This document shows positions 57,651 to 64,000 of a stretch of DNA of 64,000 nucleotides, piece by piece (positions within the stretch are counted from its first letter, which is position 1; each line of letters opens with the position of its first letter). The notes beneath the pieces were generated by a model, which was not told the origin of the DNA, ran no database searches, and saw nothing but the letters and a program-made list of their open reading frames with translations. The stretch comes from Anaerolineae bacterium (GTDB lineage: Bacteria > Chloroflexota > Anaerolineae > Promineifilales > Promineifilaceae). The position numbers and the translations under genes were made by a program. Location: assembly GCA_020848035.1 (NCBI GenBank), contig JADLAX010000011.1, positions 1-64,000 of the forward strand, in the 5' to 3' direction.

Positions 57651-59018
57651 ATGTCAACAGCTCAATTAGTGAAGCTTCTGACGCCCGTCATGAAGCTGGA
57701 TGATTTGGGAATCCCAACGGGCTTGGTTCAAGACATTATTTTCCGCCTTCTTTTTAATGAAGGCGATGTTAACATTGCCCGCTTTTCTGAGGTTATGGGG
57801 ATTCATGCCAGCCTGGTGGATGAACTACTGGCCCGCATGAAGCAGGAGCACCTGGTCGAAGTGGTGCGTGCCGGGGGCCTGGGCAGCCTCAGCTTTACCT
57901 ACGGCCTGACCGACGCGGGCACCAAACGCGCCCGCGATGCCTTTGAGCGCAGCCAGTACGTGGGCCGCGCCCCGATTTCGTTGGACAAATATAACCAGGG
58001 CATCATGCTGCAAGCCAAACGCGAACAGCGCGTCACGCCAACGCAGGTGAAGCAGGCGCTGGGCTTTTTAATTTTGCCCGAGACTTTTCATCGCCGCATT
58101 GGGCCGGCAGTCAACGCGGGCACATCCCTCTTTTTGTACGGCCCACCCGGCAACGGCAAAACCACCATTGCCCAGGCCATCGCCCGGCTGATTGCCCACG
58201 GTTCCCCCATCTGGCTGCCCGATGCCATTACGGTCGGCGGGCAGATCATCCGCGTATTTGATCCACTGGTGCACACCCCGGTCACCAACGAGACGATGAT
58301 GCTGCACACGGGGATGCTGATGAACGGCCGTACCGAAAAGTTCAAGTACGATCAGCGCTGGCGGCTGTTTGAACGCCCCGCTGTGATGGTGGGTGGTGAG
58401 CTGACAATGGACTCGCTAAACCTGCGCTACGAACCCATTGCCAAGGTATATGAAGCACCCCTCCAGCTAAAAGCCAACGGCGGCATGTTCCTCATTGATG
58501 ATTTTGGCCGCCAGCAAATCAGCCCGCAAGAGCTGCTAAACCGCTGGATTGTGCCCCTGGAAAGCGGTATCGACTTCCTGCGCTTGCAGTCTGGGCAAAG
58601 CCTGGAAGTGCCCTTCCGCCAGCTCATCGTCTTTTCCACCAACCTGGACCCGATGCAGTTGGTTGATGGCGCGTTCCTGCGCCGCATTCAGATGAAGGTA
58701 GAAGTGGGTGGCCCCAGCGAAAAGCTGTTCTACCAGATTTTCACTGAATCATGTAAGTCGTTTAATATGCCCTTCGACAAAAAATCGTTTGTGCACTTGC
58801 TGCAAAAGTGGTATCGCGGCCCCAACCGGGTGATGCAAGCCGTGCACCCGCGCGACATCGTGAAGACGGTCATTGCCATCTGCAACTACGACAACACCAC
58901 CCCGGCCCTGACGCCAGAGCTAATCGATGAGGCGTGTGAGTGTTATTTTGTCGATGGCAACATGGCGGCCACGCTGTCGGACCAGATGCGAGAAGGGGCA
59001 GGGGCAAGTGAAAAGTAA
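57651..59018 (+). CDS. Winged-helix AAA+ ATPase
   Basis: The 455-residue protein joins an N-terminal winged-helix-like domain (about 25-95, FNEGDVNIARFSEVMGIHASLVDELLARMKQEHLVEV) to an AAA+ module. The module has Walker A GPPGNGKT (164-171), Walker B MFLIDDFGR (about 279-287), sensor 1 FSTNLDP and Arg finger region FLRRIQMKVEV. Relatives occur in Chloroflexota and Deltaproteobacteria near pilus or regulation genes, but their task is unclear. The last codons (SEK, stop) fall inside a GTGAAAAGTAAAAAGTG repeat, so the C-terminus is repeat-derived. Confidence 0.82.
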   Translation: MSTAQLVKLLTPVMKLDDLGIPTGLVQDIIFRLLFNEGDVNIARFSEVMGIHASLVDELLARMKQEHLVEVVRAGGLGSLSFTYGLTDAGTKRARDAFERSQYVGRAPISLDKYNQGIMLQAKREQRVTPTQVKQALGFLILPETFHRRIGPAVNAGTSLFLYGPPGNGKTTIAQAIARLIAHGSPIWLPDAITVGGQIIRVFDPLVHTPVTNETMMLHTGMLMNGRTEKFKYDQRWRLFERPAVMVGGELTMDSLNLRYEPIAKVYEAPLQLKANGGMFLIDDFGRQQISPQELLNRWIVPLESGIDFLRLQSGQSLEVPFRQLIVFSTNLDPMQLVDGAFLRRIQMKVEVGGPSEKLFYQIFTESCKSFNMPFDKKSFVHLLQKWYRGPNRVMQAVHPRDIVKTVIAICNYDNTTPALTPELIDEACECYFVDGNMAATLSDQMREGAGASEK

Positions 59019-59048
59019 AAAGTGAAAAGTGGCAGTTGAAATGTGAAA

Positions 59049-59085
59049 GCCTCTCTCCAAAAGTTAATTGGAGAGAGGCTTTTTT
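59049..59085 (+). terminator. Strong rho-independent terminator
   Basis: GCCTCTCTCCAA (59049-59060) pairs perfectly with TTGGAGAGAGGC (59068-59079), followed by six T residues. Confidence 0.92.
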
Positions 59086-59156
59086 GTTCGGGCTGTAGCT
59101 TGGGCCAATCTTGTTGAGATTAAAAATCAAATCGGGTAAGCAAAACTCTACTTGTC

Positions 59157-59180
59157 ACGCCCGCGCAGGCGGGAATGACA
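59157..59180. repeat. Short copy of the CCCGC...GCGGGAATGACA repeat
   Basis: CACGCCCGCGCAGGCGGGAATGACA resembles the end of the repeat at 26385-26436 and contains CCCGC/GCGGG arms. It lies 14 bp from the DegV stop codon. Confidence 0.55.
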
Positions 59181-59193
59181 TGCATTACCTGAT

Positions 59194-60048
59194 TTAGTTG
59201 TCGAAGAAGACGACGCCGAGGGCTTTGGGGCCGACGTGGGCACCGACAACCGGGCTAAGCTCGACGATGTGGATTTCGGTGGGGTTGAGCTTTTGCTTCA
59301 GTTCGGCGTAAATGGCTTTGGCTTCATCGGCGGCGGCGGCATGAATAACGGCCGCTTTCACGTTCGCCTTACCCGCCATTTCCGTCTCGGCCACTTCCAT
59401 CAGGTGGGCCAGCGCCTTCTTTTTGGTGCGCACCGAAGCCAGCGGCTCGATTTTACCGTCCAGCAGGTGTAGGATGGGCTTGATGGACAGCATGGAGCCA
59501 ATGAGGCGCTTTGCCCCCCCAATCCGGCCGCCGCGATGCAAAAATTCCAATGTATCCACCACAAACAAGACACGCATCTTCTTAACCAGAGCGCGGGCGG
59601 CGGCGGCGGCTTCTTTGTAATCGGCCCCATTTTCAGCGGCGCGGGCGGCGGCCAACGCCATGTAACCCAACCCCATCGCCGCCGACTCGGAATCGACAAT
59701 CTCGATGGGATAGCCGTCCATCATGTCGACCGCAGCCTGGGCCGAGGCCTGGGTGCCGCTGAGCAGCTTGGAGATAAGAACGGCGACGATGGAATCGGCC
59801 GTTTCCGCGACTTTAGAGAAAAATTCGTGGAACTCACCCGCCGAGGGTTGGGAGGTGGTGGGCATCTCTCGGGCCGTGGCCAGGCGGGCGTAAAAAGCGT
59901 CGGGTTTAATGTCGATATCGTCACGCAGGCTGCTGCCTTCCCAGTTTAGAATTTGGGGAATGACGTGAATGTTGTATTTGGCTACTAAAGCCGGGGGAAT
60001 ATAGGCGGTGCTGTCTACAACCACCGCCACTTTCGCTTTACTCATCAT
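59194..60048 (-). CDS. degV: DegV-family fatty-acid-binding protein
   Basis: The 284-residue protein has DegV features: VVVDSTAYIPPALVAKYNIHVIP (about 8-30), TSQPSAGEF, ISKLLSGTQASAQAA and VDTLEFLHRGGRIGGAKRLIGSMLSIKPIL. DegV/FakB proteins hold a fatty acid for the kinase FakA, which would pass phosphate to it for lipid synthesis. No fakA is in the window. AGGAGAG precedes two ATGs (60048 or 60045). Confidence 0.92.
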   Translation of the reverse strand: MMSKAKVAVVVDSTAYIPPALVAKYNIHVIPQILNWEGSSLRDDIDIKPDAFYARLATAREMPTTSQPSAGEFHEFFSKVAETADSIVAVLISKLLSGTQASAQAAVDMMDGYPIEIVDSESAAMGLGYMALAAARAAENGADYKEAAAAARALVKKMRVLFVVDTLEFLHRGGRIGGAKRLIGSMLSIKPILHLLDGKIEPLASVRTKKKALAHLMEVAETEMAGKANVKAAVIHAAAADEAKAIYAELKQKLNPTEIHIVELSPVVGAHVGPKALGVVFFDN

Positions 60049-60108
60049 TGCTCTCCTATTTTTTTGCGCGATTCGAGTTGTTTACGTTTTACCACAGAGT
60101 TGGCGGAT

Positions 60109-60126
60109 GGGAAACGGCCGTTTCCC
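60109..60126. repeat. 18-bp palindrome identical to that at 57406
   Basis: GGGAAACGGCCGTTTCCC lies about 60 bp upstream of the degV start and is framed by GGAT/ATCC. The remaining part of this 246-bp gap holds no gene I can support. Confidence 0.8.
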
Positions 60127-60294
60127 CCACATCCGTATACTGTAACCCGCCACGCCAATATCAGTTTTGCCCGAAATAAAAAATGGGGGACAGACAGGTG
60201 GCAGGGCCAGCGCCCGCCACGAGTCTGATGAGCGGCACCAAGACAAGCGGCAAGAAATTGGCCCTAACCTGCTGGCTGATGGATCGAATACCGC

Positions 60295-60885
60295 CTACTG
60301 CCCTTCGGGGATGATGAGGGTGGTGCCAACGGTGACCCGGTCTGGGTCAGTGATTTCGTTGGCGGTGACGATAGCTTCGACCGTGACGCCGTACTGCTGG
60401 GCGATGGTGGTGAGGTTTTCACCAGCCTGGACGGTGTGGCTGCGCGAGGGGACGGCCGTTGGAAAATCGGCCGGGTTTTCAGGCTCGGTGACGGTTTCCG
60501 TCGCTTCGGCGGGCGCTTCTTCCTCTGCGGCCGCGTCGGCCTCTTCCGTTGCTTCTTCCACGACGGCATCAGATTCGGTGGGGACGGCCGTTGCTTCCAC
60601 TTCTTCTGCTTCCGGCTTAATCGTTTCGGCTGCGGCGTCGTCGGTGACCAGCGGGGCGGCGGGCTGGCCTTCGCCCAGGACGGCGGGGATGATGGTGTTG
60701 AAGATATACGGCCGTAACAAAGCAATAATCACCACCGTGGCCAGCAGCACAACGGCCAACAGGCCAAACTTCACCCATTCGCCACGACCGCCCGGTTGGC
60801 GCTCTACCACAACCACTTCTTCACGTTCAACCACTCTGGGATTTTGCTCTTCCACTGCGTTGGTGTTCACATCGGCATCGCTCAT
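60295..60885 (-). CDS. Membrane-anchored LysM protein
   Basis: The 196-residue protein has a charged N-terminus (EREEVVVVERQ), one membrane helix (about 39-60) and a long Ala/Glu/Thr-rich linker (about 75-145). A C-terminal LysM domain follows (HTVQAGENLTTIAQQYGVTVEAIVTANEITDPDRVTVGTTLIIPEG). LysM binds peptidoglycan or related glycans, so the protein should tether the membrane to the wall. ATG 60885 lies 8 nt behind GGAG. Confidence 0.88.
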   Translation of the reverse strand: MSDADVNTNAVEEQNPRVVEREEVVVVERQPGGRGEWVKFGLLAVVLLATVVIIALLRPYIFNTIIPAVLGEGQPAAPLVTDDAAAETIKPEAEEVEATAVPTESDAVVEEATEEADAAAEEEAPAEATETVTEPENPADFPTAVPSRSHTVQAGENLTTIAQQYGVTVEAIVTANEITDPDRVTVGTTLIIPEGQ

Positions 60886-61013
60886 GGGAAACACTCCTCC
60901 TCATCACAAGCGTATCAAACATTATGACAAATGATAACCCAGAGTAGCAGGCTTGCCCGGTTTGGTCAAGGATGCGCCATTTCTGTTACAATGCACGCCG
61001 ATTGGGTGAGTTT

Positions 61014-61730
61014 ATGACACGATTTAAACGATTTTTCGCGCTTCTGGCAGGGCTGATGGTGGTGGTGGTTGCGACGGCCGTTCCGCCCCACCGCACCCAG
61101 GCTGGCACCAACCACACGCTCTACCTGCCGCTCATTACGGTCCCGTCGCTTGGCCCCAACCTGCTGCCCAACGGCTCGTTTGAGGGCGGCTGGAGCCATC
61201 CCAACGGCGCGCCTGAGCTGCAAATCCCCGCTGGCTGGCAGTTTAGCTACGCTAAGGGTGCCAACTCCCTGGATCCAGACCCGTGGAACGAGTGGGTGCC
61301 GCCTGAAGTGCGCGTCTTGCCTTCGGCCTTTTTGCCGCCCGCCGAGCACGATTTGTTCATTTGGGACGGCGACCAGACGGTGAAGGTGTTTAAGGGTTCG
61401 GGGGCGATTCGTTTTGAGCTGACAACGGCCGTTTTCCTCCAACCCGGCACCTACCTCCTCGTCATCAACGTCTTCCCCGACCTGGTGGTGGGCTACGACA
61501 ACGGCCAGAAAATCTGGGCCCCCGATCCGCTGTCCGGCGAAGTGAAGCTCATCGCCGGGAACGGCACCACCGGCTGGATGCTGCCCACCTTCGGCCAGAA
61601 AAACCGCTTCCAAACCACCTTCACCGTCACCCAGCCGCAAACCGTGGTCGTCGGCGCCGCCATGCGCGGGCGGTGGGCTATTTTGAACAATGGGTGGTTT
61701 ATGGATGACTGGGGAGTGTATAAGCCGTAG
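61014..61730 (+). CDS. Secreted protein with carbohydrate-binding-like beta domain
   Basis: The 238-residue protein has a signal peptide (about 5-29, ending near TQAG). A single beta-sandwich-like domain follows, with LLPNGSFEGGWSHPNGAPELQIPAGWQFSYAKG, GSGAIRFELTTAVFLQPGTYLLVINVFPDLVVG and a C-terminal RGRWAILNNGWFMDDWGVY. The NGSFE...W pattern is common in carbohydrate-binding-like modules of surface proteins. No catalytic residues are evident. ATG 61014 follows GGTGAG. Confidence 0.75.
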   Translation: MTRFKRFFALLAGLMVVVVATAVPPHRTQAGTNHTLYLPLITVPSLGPNLLPNGSFEGGWSHPNGAPELQIPAGWQFSYAKGANSLDPDPWNEWVPPEVRVLPSAFLPPAEHDLFIWDGDQTVKVFKGSGAIRFELTTAVFLQPGTYLLVINVFPDLVVGYDNGQKIWAPDPLSGEVKLIAGNGTTGWMLPTFGQKNRFQTTFTVTQPQTVVVGAAMRGRWAILNNGWFMDDWGVYKP

Positions 61731-61737
61731 CGTTTTT

Positions 61738-61850
61738 GCATGGGTGAACGGGTGAACGGGTGACAAAATGTCAGATTATGCCCTTTGTCGGGATGACACA
61801 GATTAAACTGTCACCCCTTCACCCCTTCACCCTGTCACCCTGTCACCTTC
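61738..61850. repeat. Inverted octad array (GGGTGAAC / CACCCTGT)
   Basis: GGGTGAACGGGTGAACGGGTGACA faces TGTCACCCCTTCACCCCTTC and further ACCCTGTCACC units around about 40 nt. It separates two rightward genes. Confidence 0.8.
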
Positions 61851-61868
61851 TATGGATGAATTCTTCTT

Positions 61869-62555
61869 ATGAATGAGATTGGAACACTGGCGGAGAAGTC
61901 GCTGCATGCGGGGATTAAGGAGTGGTACGGCCGTTCCACCGACCAGTTTGAGGTGCAGGTGGACGGCTTTTTCATCGACATCGTGCGCGGCGAGCAGCTG
62001 ATTGAGATTCAGACGCGCCACTTCGGGGCGATGAAGCGCAAGCTTGGCCGCCTGCTGGAGCATCACCCAGTGCTGCTGCTGCATCCCATTGCCCAGGAAA
62101 AGTGGATTGTGCGGGAAACGGCCGTTGGTCAACCTATCAGCCGCCGCAAATCGCCCAAAAAAGGGCAGGTGCTCGACCTCTTCGCCGAGCTGATGCGCAT
62201 TCCGCACCTGCTGCCGCATCCCAACCTGGTGGTGGGCGCGCTGATCACCCGCCAAGAAGAAATATGGCGCGACGATGGCCAGGGCAGCTGGCGGCGCAAA
62301 GGGTGGAGCCTGCACGACCACCGGCTGCTGGAGGTTGTTGGCCTGCACACCTTCGCCACCCCCGCCGATTTGCTCACGCTGCTGCCACCCGACCTGCCGC
62401 AACCGTTCACCACGCGCCACCTGGCCCGGCTGGGCAAACTCAACCTCAACCTGGCCCAGCGCATCACCTACACCCTCTCCCACTGCGACGTCATCGCGCA
62501 GGTGGGCAAGGAGGGCAGGTCGAATTTGTACAGGGTGTTGGAAGGGAACGGGTGA
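61869..62555 (+). CDS. Hypothetical protein with possible PD-(D/E)xK-like nuclease motif
   Basis: The 228-residue protein begins with LAEKSLHAGIKEWYG and then VDGFFIDIVRGEQLIEIQTRHF (about 31-52). The Asp37...Glu46-x-Gln48 pattern recalls PD-(D/E)xK endonuclease folds, where the last residue is sometimes Gln. The later helical part ends in a winged-helix-like THLARLGKLNLNLAQRITYTLSHC. Such a layout would suit DNA binding and cutting, but no close family is recognised. The stop codon is supplied by the first unit of the adjacent repeat array. Confidence 0.6.
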   Translation: MNEIGTLAEKSLHAGIKEWYGRSTDQFEVQVDGFFIDIVRGEQLIEIQTRHFGAMKRKLGRLLEHHPVLLLHPIAQEKWIVRETAVGQPISRRKSPKKGQVLDLFAELMRIPHLLPHPNLVVGALITRQEEIWRDDGQGSWRRKGWSLHDHRLLEVVGLHTFATPADLLTLLPPDLPQPFTTRHLARLGKLNLNLAQRITYTLSHCDVIAQVGKEGRSNLYRVLEGNG

Positions 62556-62626
62556 AAAGTGATGAGTGAAAAGTAAAAAGTGAAAAGTATCAAGAGCCAC
62601 TTTTCACTTTTTACTTTTGACTTACT
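62553..62626. repeat. Inverted GTGAAAA heptad array between convergent genes, containing both stop codons
   Basis: GTGAAAAGTGATGAGTGAAAAGTAAAAAGTGAAAAG faces CTTTTCACTTTTTACTTTTGACTTAC. The TGA of the rightward gene (62553-62555) and the TAA of leftward pgeF (62622-62624) lie in the two ends. Confidence 0.88.
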
Positions 62627-63419
62627 CTCCGAGGACAAAAATCGAGCCAAACCGGCCCGTCTTGCCTCGTTCGGCGCGGTGGGAGAAGAAGAGGTCGGTG
62701 CGGGCGGCGGTGCAAAGGCCGGACAGTTCGATGTGCTGCACACCCGCGCGGGCCAGGTTGCGCCGGTTGGCTTCCGGGAGGTCGAAATGGTAACGGCCGT
62801 TCCCCTCTCCTTTCTCCTTCCGCCGCAACAACGTTTCCCAATCGGCAAACGCCGCCTTCACCTCGCTCACCAGCGGCTCAGCCACCTCGTAATTTTCCCA
62901 GCTGATGCACGGGCCAATGCCTGCCCGCAACTCCGCCGGATTGCTGCCAAACTGCTGCTGCATGGCCCGCACCATCGCGCCGGGCAGGTCCACCACAGCT
63001 CCTTTCCAGCCCGCGTGGCCTAAACCAATGGCCTGCTGCACCGGGTCGTACAGCATGATTGGGGTGCAGTCGGCAAAATTCATCGTTAGGGCGCAGCCGG
63101 GCTCGTTGGTGATGAGCGCGTCGAAATGCTCCAGCCAGGTGCCGTTGTTAGCCTGGGTGACGCGGGCCACGGCATTGCCGTGCACCAGGTGGGCGTGCAC
63201 CACGGTGTCGTTTTGCCGCCCAAACAGCCCAAATGCTTTGGCTCGATTGGCGTAAACGGCCGTTTTCTCATCCGGCACACTCACGCTCAGGTTTAGCGAA
63301 TCGTGCGGCGGCTGGCTCACCCCGCCGTGGCGCGAAAAGATGGCGTGTTGGATACGGCCGTCGCCGTTTAAACTCTCAAATTCAAAATAAATAATCCCGC
63401 TGCGTTCTTGTTGAATCAT
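62622..63419 (-). CDS. pgeF: Peptidoglycan editing factor / multicopper-like purine nucleosidase (YfiH, DUF152)
   Basis: The 265-residue protein has the PgeF/YlmD zinc residues: His in HLVHG (about 77-81), Cys in NFADCTPI (about 113-120) and His in HAGWKG (about 133-138). GIGPCISWENYEV and the SHR-type end (LFFSHRAERGKTGRF) are also present. Members remove wrong residues from muropeptide precursors or act on purine nucleosides. ATG 63419 follows GGGAAGCGG. The stop is in the repeat array shared with the convergent gene. Confidence 0.92.
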   Translation of the reverse strand: MIQQERSGIIYFEFESLNGDGRIQHAIFSRHGGVSQPPHDSLNLSVSVPDEKTAVYANRAKAFGLFGRQNDTVVHAHLVHGNAVARVTQANNGTWLEHFDALITNEPGCALTMNFADCTPIMLYDPVQQAIGLGHAGWKGAVVDLPGAMVRAMQQQFGSNPAELRAGIGPCISWENYEVAEPLVSEVKAAFADWETLLRRKEKGEGNGRYHFDLPEANRRNLARAGVQHIELSGLCTAARTDLFFSHRAERGKTGRFGSIFVLGE

Positions 63420-63528
63420 TCCGCTTCCCTGTAAAATGTGGGCCTCGTGCCGCGTTTGTAAAAAACTTATCACGAATTTTACGAATGGACGAATTTAACG
63501 ATCGGTCGCAGCATTGCAAATCTTGGTT

Positions 63529-63680
63529 TGGGCAGGACGGCGCGGCGCAATTCAGGCATGACAGACAGCCTGGCCACCGCGCCGTCTCGCCCAAACCGAT
63601 GCGGCAAGATGGGCGAGACAGGCGGGAGGAAAGGCGTTGCTTATGGGCCAAGGCGTTTCCCGCCTGTCCCGCCCCTACCC
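63529..63680. repeat. Two-stem dispersed repeat, copy 2
   Basis: Stem 1 is GGACGGCGCGG with CCGCGCCGTC. Stem 2 is GGGCGAGACAGGCGGGA with TCCCGCCTGTCCCGCCC. The order and spacing match the copy at 48033-48187, with divergent loops. Confidence 0.75.
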
Positions 63681-63741
63681 AAACTGCCATATTCAGAATG
63701 GCTGAATCATTCGTCTCATTCGTGTTTCGCACTACCCCCGG

Positions 63742-63770
63742 CTGACGGACGGCCGTATCCATGTTATAAT
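63742..63770 (+). promoter_or_regulatory. Extended -10 promoter of the probable ftsK gene
   Basis: CTGACG (63742-63747), a 17-bp spacer and TATAAT (63765-63770) with TG one base upstream form a good extended -10 promoter. An ACGGCCGT copy lies in the spacer region. Confidence 0.7.
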
Positions 63771-63799
63771 GCGCCTCTACCGATAGGAACATCTGAGCT

Positions 63800-64000
63800 A
63801 TGGCCAAAAAAACGACGAGCATGCGTAAACCAACCAGCCGCACAACCGAAGCCAAATCCCGCACCACCCGAGGCGGCACGGGTAAACGCACGCCGCGTAA
63901 AACCACCACCAGCCGCCCCAAGACCCGCCAGCCGATCAGCCTCAACGTAGCGCAAAAAGCGCTGATGGTGGGCATCGGCATTATCTTCATCACCGTGATT
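63800..64000 (+). CDS. N-terminal part of a probable FtsK/SpoIIIE DNA translocase (3' end outside the window)
   Basis: Only 67 residues are visible. A highly basic Thr/Arg/Lys-rich N-terminus (MAKKTTSMRKPTSRTTEAKSR) is followed by the start of a membrane helix (ALMVGIGIIFITVI). This matches the cytoplasmic tail and first helix of FtsK/SpoIIIE proteins, which pump chromosome DNA at division, but other membrane proteins begin the same way. The call is therefore tentative. Confidence 0.5.
   Translation, partial: MAKKTTSMRKPTSRTTEAKSRTTRGGTGKRTPRKTTTSRPKTRQPISLNVAQKALMVGIGIIFITVI

Larger units (their letters stand above)
63420..63799. other. Intergenic region with two-stem repeat and promoter
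   Basis: Between divergent pgeF and the gene at 63800 lie an AT-rich stretch (63460-63520), the two-stem repeat (63529-63680) and a promoter (63742-63770). No coding sequence here can be supported, since the open frames all cross the repeat. Confidence 0.6.

Noticed and set aside
2204..62626. CRISPR array
   Set aside because: The tandem units are only 7-8 nt, without spacers, and no cas genes are nearby.
63481..63745. Small open frames between pgeF and the probable ftsK
   Set aside because: They run through the two-stem repeat and have no ribosome binding site or recognisable product.

Overview
The window looks like a GC-rich (about 60 % by eye) bacterial chromosome of the phylum Chloroflexota, probably an Anaerolineae-like lineage. 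This is inference from the gene set: threonine/proline-rich secreted proteins with a lipobox or one membrane anchor, a MoxR/DUF58/VWA cluster, a CSLREAI-type beta-helix protein, VanW and DUF3048 proteins, and a radical SAM protein of the TIGR03960 type. There is no rRNA, no CRISPR array and no clear prophage or insertion sequence. One tRNA gene, tRNA-Leu(CAA), is present.

Layout. 1-9.6 kb (+): the 3' end of a Gln/Gly-rich protein, a four-helix-bundle gene, MoxR ATPase, DUF58 protein, ribosomal protein S1, a VapBC toxin-antitoxin pair, a VWA membrane protein, a secreted Thr-rich protein and a NudC-like Nudix enzyme. 9.7-14.8 kb: a PfkB-type sugar kinase, two tandem 131-residue paralogues and a large PAS hybrid histidine kinase. 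15.2-26.3 kb (+): a HerA/VirB4-like ATPase, small proteins, a PLD-like protein, a VanW protein, an SGNH-like lipoprotein, a TPR-like membrane protein and a membrane-spanning LuxR-Kelch protein. 26.5-33.4 kb (-): a cytochrome c maturation block (ccmE, ccmF, ccmH, ccmG, a CcmI-like zinc-ribbon protein) followed by a large membrane-anchored c-type cytochrome. 33.9-41.2 kb: a DinB-like protein, YgfZ, a GNAT enzyme, a dienelactone hydrolase, MutL, a Nudix protein and an ECF sigma/anti-sigma pair. 41.3-48 kb: the tRNA, two tandem membrane proteins, a DUF3048 lipoprotein, a beta-helix protein and the radical SAM protein. 48.4-53.4 kb (+): a Yip1-like protein and an ABC exporter cassette (ATPase, secreted TIG/CARDB-like protein, FtsX/MacB permease). 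53.4-57.2 kb (-): a Pit phosphate transporter with its DUF47 partner, an SDR and a flavoprotein. 57.6-64 kb: a winged-helix AAA+ ATPase, DegV, a LysM protein, a secreted protein, a nuclease-like protein, PgeF, and the start of a probable FtsK.

Two genome-scale signals stand out. First, the palindromic octamer ACGGCCGT recurs roughly twice per kilobase, in all reading frames of genes and between genes, at a level I estimate near 70-fold above composition expectation. Second, many gene borders carry hairpins whose arms are short tandem repeats of 7- or 8-nt units, for example TCTCCAA, GTGAAAA/GTAAAAA or GTGAAAC. Some of these arrays lie in frame inside proteins (MutL, the HerA-like ATPase, possibly DUF58) or supply C-terminal and stop codons of genes. 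They are the best candidate here for an undescribed mobile or self-propagating palindromic element family.
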